This document shows positions 45,144-54,539 of a DNA stretch of 61,351 nucleotides, piece by piece. The notes under the pieces are model-generated. The model worked only from the letters and a program-made list of their open reading frames with translations. It made no database searches and was not told where the DNA came from. The first letter of the stretch is position 1. Every line of letters starts with the position of its first letter. Origin of the DNA: Rhodomicrobium udaipurense JA643 (lineage in GTDB: Bacteria > Pseudomonadota > Alphaproteobacteria > Rhizobiales > Rhodomicrobiaceae). A program made the position numbers and the translations under genes. The stretch covers positions 1 to 61,351 of the forward strand of contig NZ_JFZJ01000007.1 in NCBI RefSeq assembly GCF_000636015.1. The letters run 5' to 3'.

Positions 45144-45720
45144 TGGTTTCCGACCGCGCGAACACCGTGCCGAGAAATCTTGTTTCCAGGCGGTTTGTGC
45201 CGAGCGGTTCCCGCGAATTCTGTTCGATTGCCGTCGTCTGCTGACGACGCGCTACCCGATCCCTTCGGGCGAATGGCGCGGCACCCCTTACACCTATGTG
45301 CGGCGGCTTAACAGTCATAAAAATGCGAACGTCGCATCCTGTTCAGTCAGCTTTTTCTTCGCGGATAAACTTAAGCCAACGAAAAGGGGCGAAACGGAGC
45401 TTCCGTCCGCCGAGCCCTGACTAAACCGCAACGGAGCCTTGATGCAGGCGCACCGCCGCTCCGGCCTCGTTCGCCATCCAGAAGCCAGGGGGCGCAATCT
45501 TTCTGCGCGGCCGGGCGCGACTCGAAATGCGCCGACACGAGTCGGATGGCGCGCGCGACAGAAAATGTCGGCATTCCTAAAACCCTACAGTCGTTCCGGG
45601 CCGCGCGGCGAGAAGCGAAGATTTGCGAAGCCGCAAGTATTCGCCTCAGGACGCAAGCGGGCGGCACCGTCGCGTCCTGCATAACCGTTCTGATGGCGCA
45701 TCCCAGCGCGGCCGGTCCCG
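45144..45720. other. 577-bp intergenic region upstream of dctA
   Basis: No supportable gene. Two inverted repeats are visible: ATGCGA-ACG-TCGCAT at 45323-45337, about 180 bases upstream of the dctA start, and CGACTCG-N13-CGAGTCG at 45518-45544. The open frames here are Arg/Ala-rich on both strands and look like chance frames in GC-rich DNA. The region may carry the dctA promoter and regulator sites. Confidence 0.5.
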
Positions 45721-48696
45721 TCAGGCGACGTTAGCAAGCCGCTGAAGCGCCGCCTTGAGCCGCTCGGCGGCGGCTTCGGCCTCGGCGCGGCGCTCGCGGT
45801 TATCCTCCAACACTTCTTCGGCCGCTTTCGCCACGAACTGCTCGTTCGCGAATCGCGCGTCGATCTTGGTGATCTCCGACTCGTGCTTGCCGATCTCCTT
45901 CTTCAGCCGCTCGCGCTCGGCCGCAATGTCGATCACACCCGCCAGCGCCAGCGCCATGGTCGCCTCGCCGAGCACGAACTGCGCCGAGCCTTGCGGCGGT
46001 ACATCCGCGAAGCCGATGTCCGACAGGCGCGCCATGCGCTTCAGGAACGCCTCGTAGCGAGCGGCGCGCGCCTTCGTGTCTTCCGTCGCGCCGGAAAGAG
46101 TGAGCGGCAGGAGCGTCGCGGGGGGCACATTCATTTCGGAACGCAGCGAGCGGATTTCGCTGATGAGGTCGATCACCCAGTCGATCTCGGCGAGCGCGGC
46201 GGCATCGGTGTCGCGCGCGGGCAACGGCCATGAGGCCAGCGCCAGCAGCGATTCGCGCGCGGGCCCTTCTTCGCCCGTCACCGTCCAAAGCTCCTCGGTG
46301 ACAAAGGGCATGAACGGATGCAAAAGCTTCAGGATCTCGTCGAGCGCCCAGGCCGCCATCGCCTGCGTCTCGGCCTTCGCGGCTTCGTCGTCGCCCATGA
46401 AGACGGGCTTGGCGAATTCGAGATACCAGTCGCAGAAACGGTTCCACACGAAGCGGTACACCGCGCCCGCCGCGTCATTGAAGCGGTACGCCTCGATGGC
46501 TTCGGTAACGGCGGCTGCCGTCGCTTGCGACTCGGCGTAGATCCAGCGGTTGAGCGTGAGCTTCACGGCGGCCGGATCGAAGCCCTCCTTGCGCACGCAG
46601 CCGTTCATCTCGCAGAACCGCGCGGCGTTCCAGAGCTTCGTCGCGAAGTTGCGGTAGCCCTCGATGCGCTGCATGGAGAGCTTCACGTCGCGCCCCTGCG
46701 CCGCCATAGCCGCCATGGTAAAGCGCAGCGCGTCCGCGCCGTAATTGTCCATGACGCTCAGCGGATCGACGACGTTGCCCTTCGACTTCGACATCTTTGC
46801 GCCCTTCTCGTCGCGGACGAGCGCGTGAATGTAGACGTCGCGGAACGGCACCTCCTTCTTAAAGTGCAGGCCCAGCATCATCATGCGGGCGACCCAGAAG
46901 AAGATGATGTCGAAGCCGGTGACGAGCACCGACGTCGGGTAATAGCGCGCGAGTTCCGGCGTCTCGTCGGGCCAGCCGAGCGTCGAGAACGGCCACAGCC
47001 CGGACGAAAACCACGTGTCGAGCACGTCTTCGTCGCGAACAATCTTCAACATCCTTGTTTGGTTCGCGTTCTTTATGGAATCCTCCATTTCCTGCCGATC
47101 ACCGGCGATGGAAATTTTGATCCCTAGATCCCCCAATGGTCCTGAATTGTAAATTTCTTCGGCTTGTTGAATAGCTTCTTCTTCGTTGTGAGCGACGAAG
47201 AGAAAAGACTGAGTGAATTTACCCGGATCTACGGCTGGATGCGGAAGCATAGCCGGTCCATACCAAGCGGGGATCTGATGCCCCCACCAGAGCTGGCGCG
47301 AAATACACCACGGCTGAATGTTCTCCAGCCACTGGAAATAAACGGTGCGCCAGTTCTCCGGCACGAAGCGCGTCTTGCCCTCGCGGACGGCGGCGAGCGC
47401 GGGCTGAGCCAGCGTCTTCGCGTCGACATACCACTGGTCGGTCAGATACGGCTCAATGACGACATTCGAGCGGTCGCCATAAGGCACCTTCATCAGGTGC
47501 GGCTCGATCTTCTCGACTAGTTCCATCTGTGCAAGACGGACAACAACGCTCTTCCGCGCCTCAAAACGATCAAGAGCGTTTAGGCCGAGCAAAAAGTTCC
47601 ACTCCAAGGGTGTCGGCTTGTCTCGCTTAAGACCCGGATTGCCCGCTATCTTTAGTTTGGCTTCGGCATCAAAGAGGTTGATCGGCTCATCCATCCCGGT
47701 GGCGGCCTTGATCTCAGCGCGGTGCCTTTTCCAAACCTCGAAGTCGTCCGTGTCGTGCGCGGGCGTGATCTTCACCGCGCCGGAACCCTGCTCCGGGTCA
47801 GCGTGCTCGTCGGCGAGGATCGGGATTTCGCGGCCCACCAGAGGCAGGACGACCGTCTTGCCGATATAGGGCTTCCAGCGCTCGTCCTCGGGGTTCACCG
47901 CGACGGCCATGTCGCCGAGCATCGTCTCGGGCCGCGTGGTGGCGACGACGACAAACTTGCGGTCGAGGTTTTCCGCGTCCTTGATCGGATATTTGAAGTA
48001 GTAAAGATGGCCGTTCGGATCGCGGTCGATGATCTTGCCGAAGGCAACCGCATCGAAGGGCTTTTCCTCGGCGGTCTTCTCAGACCACGAGAAATTGCCC
48101 TTCTTCTCGACCGAGAGCACCTCAAGATCGGAGATCGCGGTTTGCAGCTTCGGGTCCCAGTTGACGAGCCGCTTGTCCTTGTAGATCAGCCCATCATTGT
48201 AGAGGTCGACGAAAACCTTGACGACGGCGCGCGACAGCCCTTCGTCCATGGTGAAGCGCTCGCGCGACCAATCGCACGACGCGCCAAGCCGCTTCAGCTG
48301 GTTGACGATGGTGCCGCCGGAATGCTCCTTCCACGCCCAGACGCGGCGCAGAAATTCCTCGCGGCCGAGGTCGCGGCGCGACGGCTCCTGCTTCTCCGCC
48401 AACTGGCGCTCGACGAGGCTTTGCGTGGCGATGCCCGCATGGTCGGTGCCGGGCTGCCAGAGCACGTCGCGACCGCGCATGCGGTAGAACCGCGCGAGCA
48501 CGTCCTGCAACGTGTTGTTCAGCGCATGGCCCATATGAAGCGAGCCCGTCACGTTCGGCGGCGGAATTACGATCGAGTACGGCTCCGCCTTCGGATTGAC
48601 TTCGAGCGCTTTCCCGGCGCGGAAGGCTTCTGCGTCCTCCCAGGCTTTGGACATGCGCGGTTCGATGGCGGCGTGATCGTAAGTTTTTTCCAACAT
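45721..48696 (-). CDS. valS: Valyl-tRNA synthetase
   Basis: The 991-aa class Ia synthetase charges tRNA-Val and edits misacylated threonine. The HIGH motif is HMGH (54-57, in PPPNVTGSLHMGH) and KMSKS is exact (634-638). The editing domain, an anticodon-binding domain and a C-terminal coiled-coil arm (IDIAAERERLKKEIGKHESE) are present. The connecting region before DEDVLDTWFSS is longer than usual and AT-rich. By hand count, 47041-47280 is about 47% G+C, suggesting local recombination. The gene lies downstream of popZ, a common alphaproteobacterial order. Confidence 0.98.
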   Translation of the reverse strand: MLEKTYDHAAIEPRMSKAWEDAEAFRAGKALEVNPKAEPYSIVIPPPNVTGSLHMGHALNNTLQDVLARFYRMRGRDVLWQPGTDHAGIATQSLVERQLAEKQEPSRRDLGREEFLRRVWAWKEHSGGTIVNQLKRLGASCDWSRERFTMDEGLSRAVVKVFVDLYNDGLIYKDKRLVNWDPKLQTAISDLEVLSVEKKGNFSWSEKTAEEKPFDAVAFGKIIDRDPNGHLYYFKYPIKDAENLDRKFVVVATTRPETMLGDMAVAVNPEDERWKPYIGKTVVLPLVGREIPILADEHADPEQGSGAVKITPAHDTDDFEVWKRHRAEIKAATGMDEPINLFDAEAKLKIAGNPGLKRDKPTPLEWNFLLGLNALDRFEARKSVVVRLAQMELVEKIEPHLMKVPYGDRSNVVIEPYLTDQWYVDAKTLAQPALAAVREGKTRFVPENWRTVYFQWLENIQPWCISRQLWWGHQIPAWYGPAMLPHPAVDPGKFTQSFLFVAHNEEEAIQQAEEIYNSGPLGDLGIKISIAGDRQEMEDSIKNANQTRMLKIVRDEDVLDTWFSSGLWPFSTLGWPDETPELARYYPTSVLVTGFDIIFFWVARMMMLGLHFKKEVPFRDVYIHALVRDEKGAKMSKSKGNVVDPLSVMDNYGADALRFTMAAMAAQGRDVKLSMQRIEGYRNFATKLWNAARFCEMNGCVRKEGFDPAAVKLTLNRWIYAESQATAAAVTEAIEAYRFNDAAGAVYRFVWNRFCDWYLEFAKPVFMGDDEAAKAETQAMAAWALDEILKLLHPFMPFVTEELWTVTGEEGPARESLLALASWPLPARDTDAAALAEIDWVIDLISEIRSLRSEMNVPPATLLPLTLSGATEDTKARAARYEAFLKRMARLSDIGFADVPPQGSAQFVLGEATMALALAGVIDIAAERERLKKEIGKHESEITKIDARFANEQFVAKAAEEVLEDNRERRAEAEAAAERLKAALQRLANVA

Positions 48697-48851
48697 TGGC
48701 GTGAGCGCCTGACTTGAATGAGCTTGAAGGTCCGGTAGATGTAGAAAAACGACAAGCGCGCGGCAACCGCTAATGCGGGCCGCGCCGGGTTACCTTGTGC
48801 ATCGCAGACTGAAAGCCGCGAGGATGCAAGCGAAGGCGAGCCAGCGCTCGC

Positions 48852-50672
48852 CTATACCTGATCGTCCGGCTTCGGCAAGACGCCGCGCGACGCGATTTCC
48901 TCGCGGATGGCGCTTTCGAGGATGCGCGGCATGTTCTCGTTGAGCCACTGTACCAGCATCGGGCGCAGCATCTCGCGGACGGCGGCTTCGAGCGGCCCCG
49001 ATGCGGCTGGCGGAACCGCGGCGGCCTGAGACGGCGCGGGAGCGGGAGCGGGCGCTTGCGGCGCGACGACCGGCGGCGGCGCGTATGAGGGCGACGGCTC
49101 AGTGACAATTTGCTGCGCGTAGGAAGACGGCTGTGCGCCGATGAAGCGGGCCTGCGCAAGCGGCGGCTCCGCCTCTTCGCGCGCGGGCTCCGGTTGCGGC
49201 TCCGGTTCCCGTTCCGCTTCCGGCTCGGACGCCAGAAAAGCCGAAGCAGGCTCGTCATGCACCGGCGACGCCACCAGCCATGGCGCGAAATCCGGTCGCG
49301 GACCGCGCTCCACGGGAGCCTCGAAACGCGGCTCAAACTCCTGTTCGAAATGATCTTGCTCGACGCTCGGCTCGTCGGTCGCAGCTTCGTCGGCCTGCGC
49401 TTCTTCCGAGGGGAGATCCGCGGAGCGGGCCTCTTCAATCTCGCGGAAATACTCCGTCTCGAAGACCGGTTGCGCGGCTTCCGGCTCCGCATCTTCAACC
49501 GGAGTGGTGTCGACAGCCTCGGTTGGTGCGTCGATCGAAGCGTCCTCGGACTCCGCCGGGGCGTCGTGCGCAATCTCCGGCTCGGAAGCAGCGGCGGCGT
49601 TGCGAGCCTCCGTCTGGTCGTCCTCGTCTTCTTCCGCATCGCGGCGGAAATCGTGGCGCAACACCTCGTCCAGCAAGCTCGGAAGCGGCTGGCCCGAATT
49701 GCCCTCGCTTTGGCGCTCGATGGCGCTGGCGAAGCTCTCGGTCACGTCGGCCTTCCGTTCGTCCTCCAGCGCTGCGAAATCGACTTCGCCGGCCTGCGTG
49801 AGTTCCTCGGCATCCATCGCGCTGACGGCGTCGCGGGCGAGCCGTTCGGCCAGCATGGCCATCGCCGAATCTTCCGGCTCTGCTGCGGTTGCCTCGTGTT
49901 CCGGCGCTGCAACGGTCTGAAGCTTTGCCGCCTCATCGACGCGCGGTTGGATGTCTTGCGGAATGAGCGGCACCGGACCTCCGGCAGGAATGGGCATATG
50001 GATGTCTTCGGCCCAGCGCTTCTGCGGCCTCGCGGGAGGCTCCGCGGCCGCGCGCGGCGTCACGGGCAAGGCGGGAGCGGGCGCTGGCGAGCCGGGCATT
50101 TCGCGTCGCGACCAGATCGAGCGCGGTGTCGCCTGCGCCGGGCGCGGCTGAGCTTCGCGCGGATCGGCTTCGGGACGGGGGGGCTCGGGGCGATAGGTTT
50201 CCGGGCGGGGCGCTTCGGGATGCGGCGTTGCGAGATGCGCGGCGACGCGCTCCATGGGCGGCATGGCCTGCGCGCTTGCGGCCCGGGCGCCAGAATGCGC
50301 TTCCTGCGTGGACGCGATGGTGTGGGCTGCGGGTTCCGGTTCCGCCCGCTCTGCCGCTTGGCGATTCGGCTCAACAGCGCCGTGCCGCGAATCAGACGCG
50401 GCAGGCTGTGCGTCGAATCGAGTCCGATTCAACGCAGGCTGCTCTGGCGCGGACGAGACGGGAGGCGTCGAAGCCGCCGCCCTTTCCACCGGAAAGACGA
50501 GTTCCTCGGTGAGGTCGAGAACATCCTCCTCGACGGGCGCTGCGAGAGATCCGGCTGGTGCGGCACGCGCGCTCTCGGCCGCGGACGGTTTACCGTCGTC
50601 GGCGATAATCGAGCGGATGGAGGCGAGGATCTCCTCCATCGACGGTTCGGGAGCCTGATCTGCGCGGTTCAT
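48852..50672 (-). CDS. PopZ-like DUF2497 polar organising protein with greatly expanded linker
   Basis: The 606-aa protein has the DUF2497 ends: an N-terminal helix EPSMEEILASIRSIIADDGK and a C-terminal oligomerisation region PLEAAVREMLRPMLVQWLNE followed by NMPRILESAIREEIASRG. PopZ forms a polar hub that anchors ParB/centromere and cell-cycle proteins. Caulobacter PopZ is 177 aa; here about 500 residues of Pro/Glu/Ala-rich acidic linker separate the ends. The ATG at 50672 follows AGGGTGA; a GTG three codons upstream is possible. It lies between tolC and valS on the same strand. Confidence 0.85.
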   Translation of the reverse strand: MNRADQAPEPSMEEILASIRSIIADDGKPSAAESARAAPAGSLAAPVEEDVLDLTEELVFPVERAAASTPPVSSAPEQPALNRTRFDAQPAASDSRHGAVEPNRQAAERAEPEPAAHTIASTQEAHSGARAASAQAMPPMERVAAHLATPHPEAPRPETYRPEPPRPEADPREAQPRPAQATPRSIWSRREMPGSPAPAPALPVTPRAAAEPPARPQKRWAEDIHMPIPAGGPVPLIPQDIQPRVDEAAKLQTVAAPEHEATAAEPEDSAMAMLAERLARDAVSAMDAEELTQAGEVDFAALEDERKADVTESFASAIERQSEGNSGQPLPSLLDEVLRHDFRRDAEEDEDDQTEARNAAAASEPEIAHDAPAESEDASIDAPTEAVDTTPVEDAEPEAAQPVFETEYFREIEEARSADLPSEEAQADEAATDEPSVEQDHFEQEFEPRFEAPVERGPRPDFAPWLVASPVHDEPASAFLASEPEAEREPEPQPEPAREEAEPPLAQARFIGAQPSSYAQQIVTEPSPSYAPPPVVAPQAPAPAPAPSQAAAVPPAASGPLEAAVREMLRPMLVQWLNENMPRILESAIREEIASRGVLPKPDDQV

Positions 50673-50691
50673 GCCAATCACCCTATACGAG

Positions 50692-50716
50692 CGCGCCCGC
50701 TTCGTGAGCGGGCGCG
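50692..50716. terminator. Hairpin in the tolC-popZ gap
   Basis: A 10-bp perfect stem CGCGCCCGCT/AGCGGGCGCG with loop TCGTG lies between the tolC stop and the popZ start. The short T-run is on the plus-strand side, whereas both genes are on the minus strand, so its role as terminator is doubtful. Confidence 0.35.
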
Positions 50717-50782
50717 TTTGACTTATTCCTTCGAAACCAGCCGCATCAGGCTAGTTTCATCGGAACGGCTACGCTACCCGTT

Positions 50783-52393
50783 TCACGGTATTTGCGGCAG
50801 TTTTTGGGTATAAGCGGGGCCATCGCCCGAATCCTGGCTCGGAAGGAGGCCGGGATCCTCGACCGGAGCGACACGTGGGTCTTCCTGGCTTTCGACGGAG
50901 GCACCCCAGCCGTACCATGTATCCTTGACCTGGCTGTAATAGCGGGTGGGATCGTAAAGTTCCGCCTGAAGCGAGATATCGGATGCCGTGAGGCGTCCCA
51001 TTCCCGAAAGCACCGAGTACGACGCCACGACAAGGTCGCGGCGGAAGGACACGAGGTTGACCTGCGCGTTCAGGTTCTGCTGCTCCGAATTCAACACGTC
51101 CAGCAGTGTGCGCTGGCCGACGCGCTCTTCCTCGCGCACGCCCTGAAGTGCGATCCGCGTGGCTTCGACAGCGGCCTCGCCAGCGGCGACGTTGCCTTTC
51201 GCGGCGATCAGAAGGCCCCATGCCGAGCTGACCTGCTGGCGGGCGATTTCGCGCGCTTCGTCGATCTGCTGACGGCGCTGCGACAGCGTCTCGATCTCGG
51301 CGCGAATGCGGGCCGAAACCTCGCCGCCTTCGTAGATCGGGATGTTGAGGTTGCCGACGATGCGCGCATCGTCATACTGGTTGATGAGCGGGCTCTGCGT
51401 CTGCGCGCCCTTCGTATAGCTCGCCTCGACGGTGAGCTGCGGCAGGAGTTCGCCCTTCACCTGCTTGACCTGATGCTGCTGCGCGCGCTCGCGAAAGAGG
51501 GCGGAGAGAATCAACGGGTTCTCCGACTGGGCGACGGCGATGGCTTCGTCGAGCGTCTTCGGCAGGAGGTTGGTGGCCGGACCGGGGTCGCGAAGCGTTC
51601 CCGGCGGATGGCCGATATACTGCGCGAATCGGGCCTGGTCGCCATAGAGCGTGCCTTGCGCGATGGACAGGTCGGCCTGCGACTGGGCGAGACCGGACTG
51701 CGCCTGCGCGACGTCGGTGCGCGTCACCTCGCCAACCTTGAAGCGGTCTTCGGTGGCGCGGAGCTGTTCGGCCAGCACCCGCACGTTGCTCTGGCGGAGG
51801 TTAACGATGGCCTGATCGCGCACCACGTCCATATAGGACGTTACCGCGTTGAGGAGCATGGTCTGCTCGGAATTGCGCACATCCTCGCGGCCCGCTTCAA
51901 CGGCGGCTTCAGCGCCCTTGATGTTGTTGTAAGTGCGGAACCCGTCGAATATGTTCTGCTGCACCGCGATCTGCGCCGTGCGGGGATTGTAGACACCGTT
52001 AGAGGCTTCCACGTTGCTGAGGGTGCCAACCGAAACGGGCGCCAACCCCGTACCATCCGAATTTATGCTGCAATTCGCGTTAAGGCAGCCAGCGAGCGAT
52101 CCAGCATCGACGCCGCTGTTGTCATACCGCGTGCGTGTATCGGCACGGCCAGCCTGAAGCGTGGCGTTGACGCGGGGCCTGTAGCCCGCCTTGGCGCGCG
52201 CAACCTGGTTATCAGTCGAGCGTAATTGCGCCCTCGCCGCCTTCAGCGTCGGATTGTATAGATAGGCCGCCGTTAACGCTTCCTTGAGGCTCTCGGCGCT
52301 GACAGGCGCTCCAAACGCTATGCTCAAGGCCAAGGCCGAGCAAAGGGTCCTGGACGCTCTGACGAAACGGGAGGAAAGACGTTGTAACGGCAT
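50783..52393 (-). CDS. tolC: TolC-family outer-membrane efflux channel
   Basis: The 536-aa protein has a signal peptide (cleavage expected after PVSA, about residue 33) and two repeated outer-membrane efflux domains. Features include SLKEALTAAYLYNPTLKAAR, VARAKAGYRPRVNATLQAG, GEVTRTDVAQAQSGLAQSQA and EERVGQRTLLDVLNSEQQNL, the paired helices of the periplasmic tunnel. The C-terminal tail after ISLQAELYDPTRYYSQVKDT is variable. It can serve type I secretion or RND pumps; the RND pair at 1.8-6.1 kb lacks its own channel. The ATG at 52393 follows GGAAG; the 30-codon upstream extension was rejected. Confidence 0.94.
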   Translation of the reverse strand: MPLQRLSSRFVRASRTLCSALALSIAFGAPVSAESLKEALTAAYLYNPTLKAARAQLRSTDNQVARAKAGYRPRVNATLQAGRADTRTRYDNSGVDAGSLAGCLNANCSINSDGTGLAPVSVGTLSNVEASNGVYNPRTAQIAVQQNIFDGFRTYNNIKGAEAAVEAGREDVRNSEQTMLLNAVTSYMDVVRDQAIVNLRQSNVRVLAEQLRATEDRFKVGEVTRTDVAQAQSGLAQSQADLSIAQGTLYGDQARFAQYIGHPPGTLRDPGPATNLLPKTLDEAIAVAQSENPLILSALFRERAQQHQVKQVKGELLPQLTVEASYTKGAQTQSPLINQYDDARIVGNLNIPIYEGGEVSARIRAEIETLSQRRQQIDEAREIARQQVSSAWGLLIAAKGNVAAGEAAVEATRIALQGVREEERVGQRTLLDVLNSEQQNLNAQVNLVSFRRDLVVASYSVLSGMGRLTASDISLQAELYDPTRYYSQVKDTWYGWGASVESQEDPRVAPVEDPGLLPSQDSGDGPAYTQKLPQIP

Positions 52394-53324
52394 GGACTGC
52401 TTCCGTTGTTCGAACCCGCACCAACGCATGCACCACATCGTAAAACGCGGCACATGGGAGTGTGCCTGCGGAAAGCTATCCATGAGAAGGCATAAGCAAA
52501 AGTAAAATCGCTTCGTAGCCTGTGCATTTTAGAAGCTTTTGCCAAGCGCCGTTGCTCAGTTGCCGCAGCGGCGATGTTTCTGTGACAAGACGTTACGTTC
52601 TACGAAAACCCTGCGACGTATTCTTACAATTGTATCAAACTTCGTAGCGATTCGTTTATCGTGGAACCGGCGCCAACTGCCACGACGAACGGCAGATGGC
52701 CCGTATTCACCGAATCGATACCCGGAAAAGCCAATCAAGCCGAAAAGCGGCGCAGGGGATCCGATGTCAGGCGCCGTCGCGGCAACCGCAACGCAGCGCG
52801 CCCATGATCGGCCTATCCTATTTGATCGAAAAACGCATGAGCGCGGTGATGGTCAGCGGCGCGCCGGGCGGTGGAGCCGGCAGCGGAGAAGCGCGCCTCG
52901 ATCGAGCGCTTCCGCGTCGAGATCCCGATGGCCTGAAGGTTTCCGCAACGAAGCCGAAAGCATCTTTCCCGAAGGATCGAGACTACGAGCTTACGTGGTG
53001 GTGGATGCGGCTCTCGGCGGGTATCGAGGGCGCGGGCGACCTCATCGCCGACCTGCGGCAGGCGTTGGAGCGCGCGTAAGCGCTCTTTGCGGGAGGCGTG
53101 TCACTTGCTCGCCTCCCCGTCGCCGCCTCCCCGGCTGCGGCCCCTTGCGTCAAAAACGAGCGCCGCCCGATCTCGCAGCGCCGCAAACCCTTGTTATCGA
53201 AGTGCCTTTCCACCCGCAAAAGCTGCGACTGGATGGCGAGGCGATCCTTGGCGCTCGCGCGTGCTTGAAGCCGCAACGCGCAGTGATTAGGTTGCCGCAA
53301 ACACCTTTCCATCGGGGATCGAAC
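52394..53324. other. 931-bp region between tolC and ubiK
   Basis: The first 200 bases are relatively AT-rich and probably hold the tolC promoter; the nonamer CTTCGTAGC occurs twice there. From about 52700 the sequence is GC-rich with disrupted frames, including a decayed PLP-enzyme tail (annotated separately). No intact gene was recognised up to ubiK. Confidence 0.5.
53005..53079 (+). pseudogene. Remnant of the C-terminus of a Cys/Met-metabolism PLP enzyme
   Basis: The last 24 codons read MRLSAGIEGAGDLIADLRQA and LERA. This closely resembles the VRLSVGIEDxxDLIADLxQAL ending of MetB/MetC/MetZ-type enzymes. The preceding sequence in this frame does not resemble the rest of that family, so only the tail survives. 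Chance similarity is possible. Confidence 0.4.
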
Positions 53325-53612
53325 ATGACGCAGACGACAGGCCGGTTTTTTGACGATATCGCCAAGTTCATGACGGACGCGGCCGGTGCGGCTCAGGGCG
53401 CGCGGCAGGAATTCGAGACCGCCGCACGCAGCCAGGCGGAGCGCTTCTTTCGCAGCATGGACCTGCCGCAGCGCGAAGAATTCGAGGCGGTGAAGGCCAT
53501 GGCGCTGAAGGCGCGCGAAGAGAATGAGCGCCTTGCAAAGCGCGTCGACGAGCTTGAGGCGGCGGTCGCCCGCTTGCAGGGCGCGCCGACGATTGACGGC
53601 GGAACTTTCTGA
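53325..53612 (+). CDS. ubiK: Ubiquinone biosynthesis accessory factor UbiK-like (BMFP/DUF526)
   Basis: The 95-aa protein starts MTQTTGRFFDDIAKFMTDAA and has an amphipathic helix pair, then a C-terminal coiled coil (KAREENERLAKRVDELEAAV, about 65-84). This is the YqiC/UbiK pattern: a membrane-associated trimer that supports the Ubi complex under aerobic conditions. The ATG at 53325 follows GGGGA. In alphaproteobacteria this gene often precedes ybjN and proC, as here. Aerobic ubiquinone synthesis fits with sdhA and the ABC1 kinase gene in the window, by inference. Confidence 0.88.
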   Translation: MTQTTGRFFDDIAKFMTDAAGAAQGARQEFETAARSQAERFFRSMDLPQREEFEAVKAMALKAREENERLAKRVDELEAAVARLQGAPTIDGGTF

Positions 53613-54041
53613 CGCGGCGCGCATCTTTCGGGACTTGCGTTACATCTAGCCGGACGGCGTGAGCGGCGGCTTCAACTCGCCGCACCGCTTCTCGGTTTGC
53701 GCCGCCGGTTCGCCGGAATCGATGCTGGGCACTTTATGCCGTCGCTTCGTGAGAAGGCGCGCCTGCGAGAGCGTTCGCCCACGTATTCCACGCAGATGCC
53801 GCCCGGACGCGCCGCGGCGTCTCTCCTTGCGCTCGCCCGCAATCGACACATTGGCAACACTGTCAAGTTAACGCCCCTGCCACGATGTTTTCCCCGTGGA
53901 GAAAGTGTTGACGCGATTGCGCGTGACAGGCGGATCACCTCATAGGCAGGGAAGCATATGCGGTGAGACCGGGCGATTACGGCGGTTGTCGTAAAGGGGC
54001 ATGTCTGGAACATTCTCGCCGCAGCTCAGAAGGGAATTGGG
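53613..54041. other. 429-bp gap between ubiK and ybjN
   Basis: No supportable gene. Open frames are Arg/Pro-rich on both strands and contain no recognisable motif. A TTGAC-like promoter element near 53908 is possible. Nothing else stands out. Confidence 0.4.
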
Positions 54042-54539
54042 ATGACCACTGCCGGGCAGGATTACAACCGACTTTCACACCCCGTGGACCTCGTGGAACA
54101 GATTGCGTGCGTGCAGGATTGGACCTTCGAGCGTTCGAGCGAAGATGAGTTGACGGTATCCGTAGCGGGCGAGTGGTGCGATTATCATATCTCGTTCAAC
54201 TGGCGCGACGACCTTGAAAGCCTGCATATGGCCTGCGCTTTCGACTTCAAGGTGCCGCGCAACCGCATACCCGAGATCTATCGCCTCCTGGTGCTGATCA
54301 ACGAGCAATTGTGGCTCGGGCATTTCGACATCTGGTCTTCGGAAGGCCTGCTGCTTTACAGACAAGGGTTGATGCTGAACGGTGCGGAGCCGACGGCTAA
54401 GCAGTGTGAGGCGCTTTTGCAGGCTGCCATCGACACGTGCGAGCGCTATTATCAAGCCTTCCAGTTCGTCGTGTGGGCTGGAAAGCGCGCGGAGGACGCG
54501 TTGGCAAGCACCATCTTTGAAACCGAGGGACAGGCGTGA
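54042..54539 (+). CDS. YbjN domain-containing protein
   Basis: The 165-aa protein has the YbjN fold, related to type III secretion chaperones: DWTFERSSEDELTVSVAGEW, YHISFNWRDDLESLHMACAF, RIPEIYRLLVLINEQLWLGH and FDIWSSEGLLLYRQGL are typical of alphaproteobacterial members. It is probably cytoplasmic; function is not established. Its TGA overlaps the proC GTG start (GTGA), showing translational coupling with proC. A GAAGGGAA ribosome-binding region precedes the ATG. Confidence 0.88.
   Translation: MTTAGQDYNRLSHPVDLVEQIACVQDWTFERSSEDELTVSVAGEWCDYHISFNWRDDLESLHMACAFDFKVPRNRIPEIYRLLVLINEQLWLGHFDIWSSEGLLLYRQGLMLNGAEPTAKQCEALLQAAIDTCERYYQAFQFVVWAGKRAEDALASTIFETEGQA

Noticed and set aside
45371..45682. 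103-codon frame upstream of dctA
   Set aside because: Arg/Ala-rich chance composition, overlapping frames on the other strand, no start signal.
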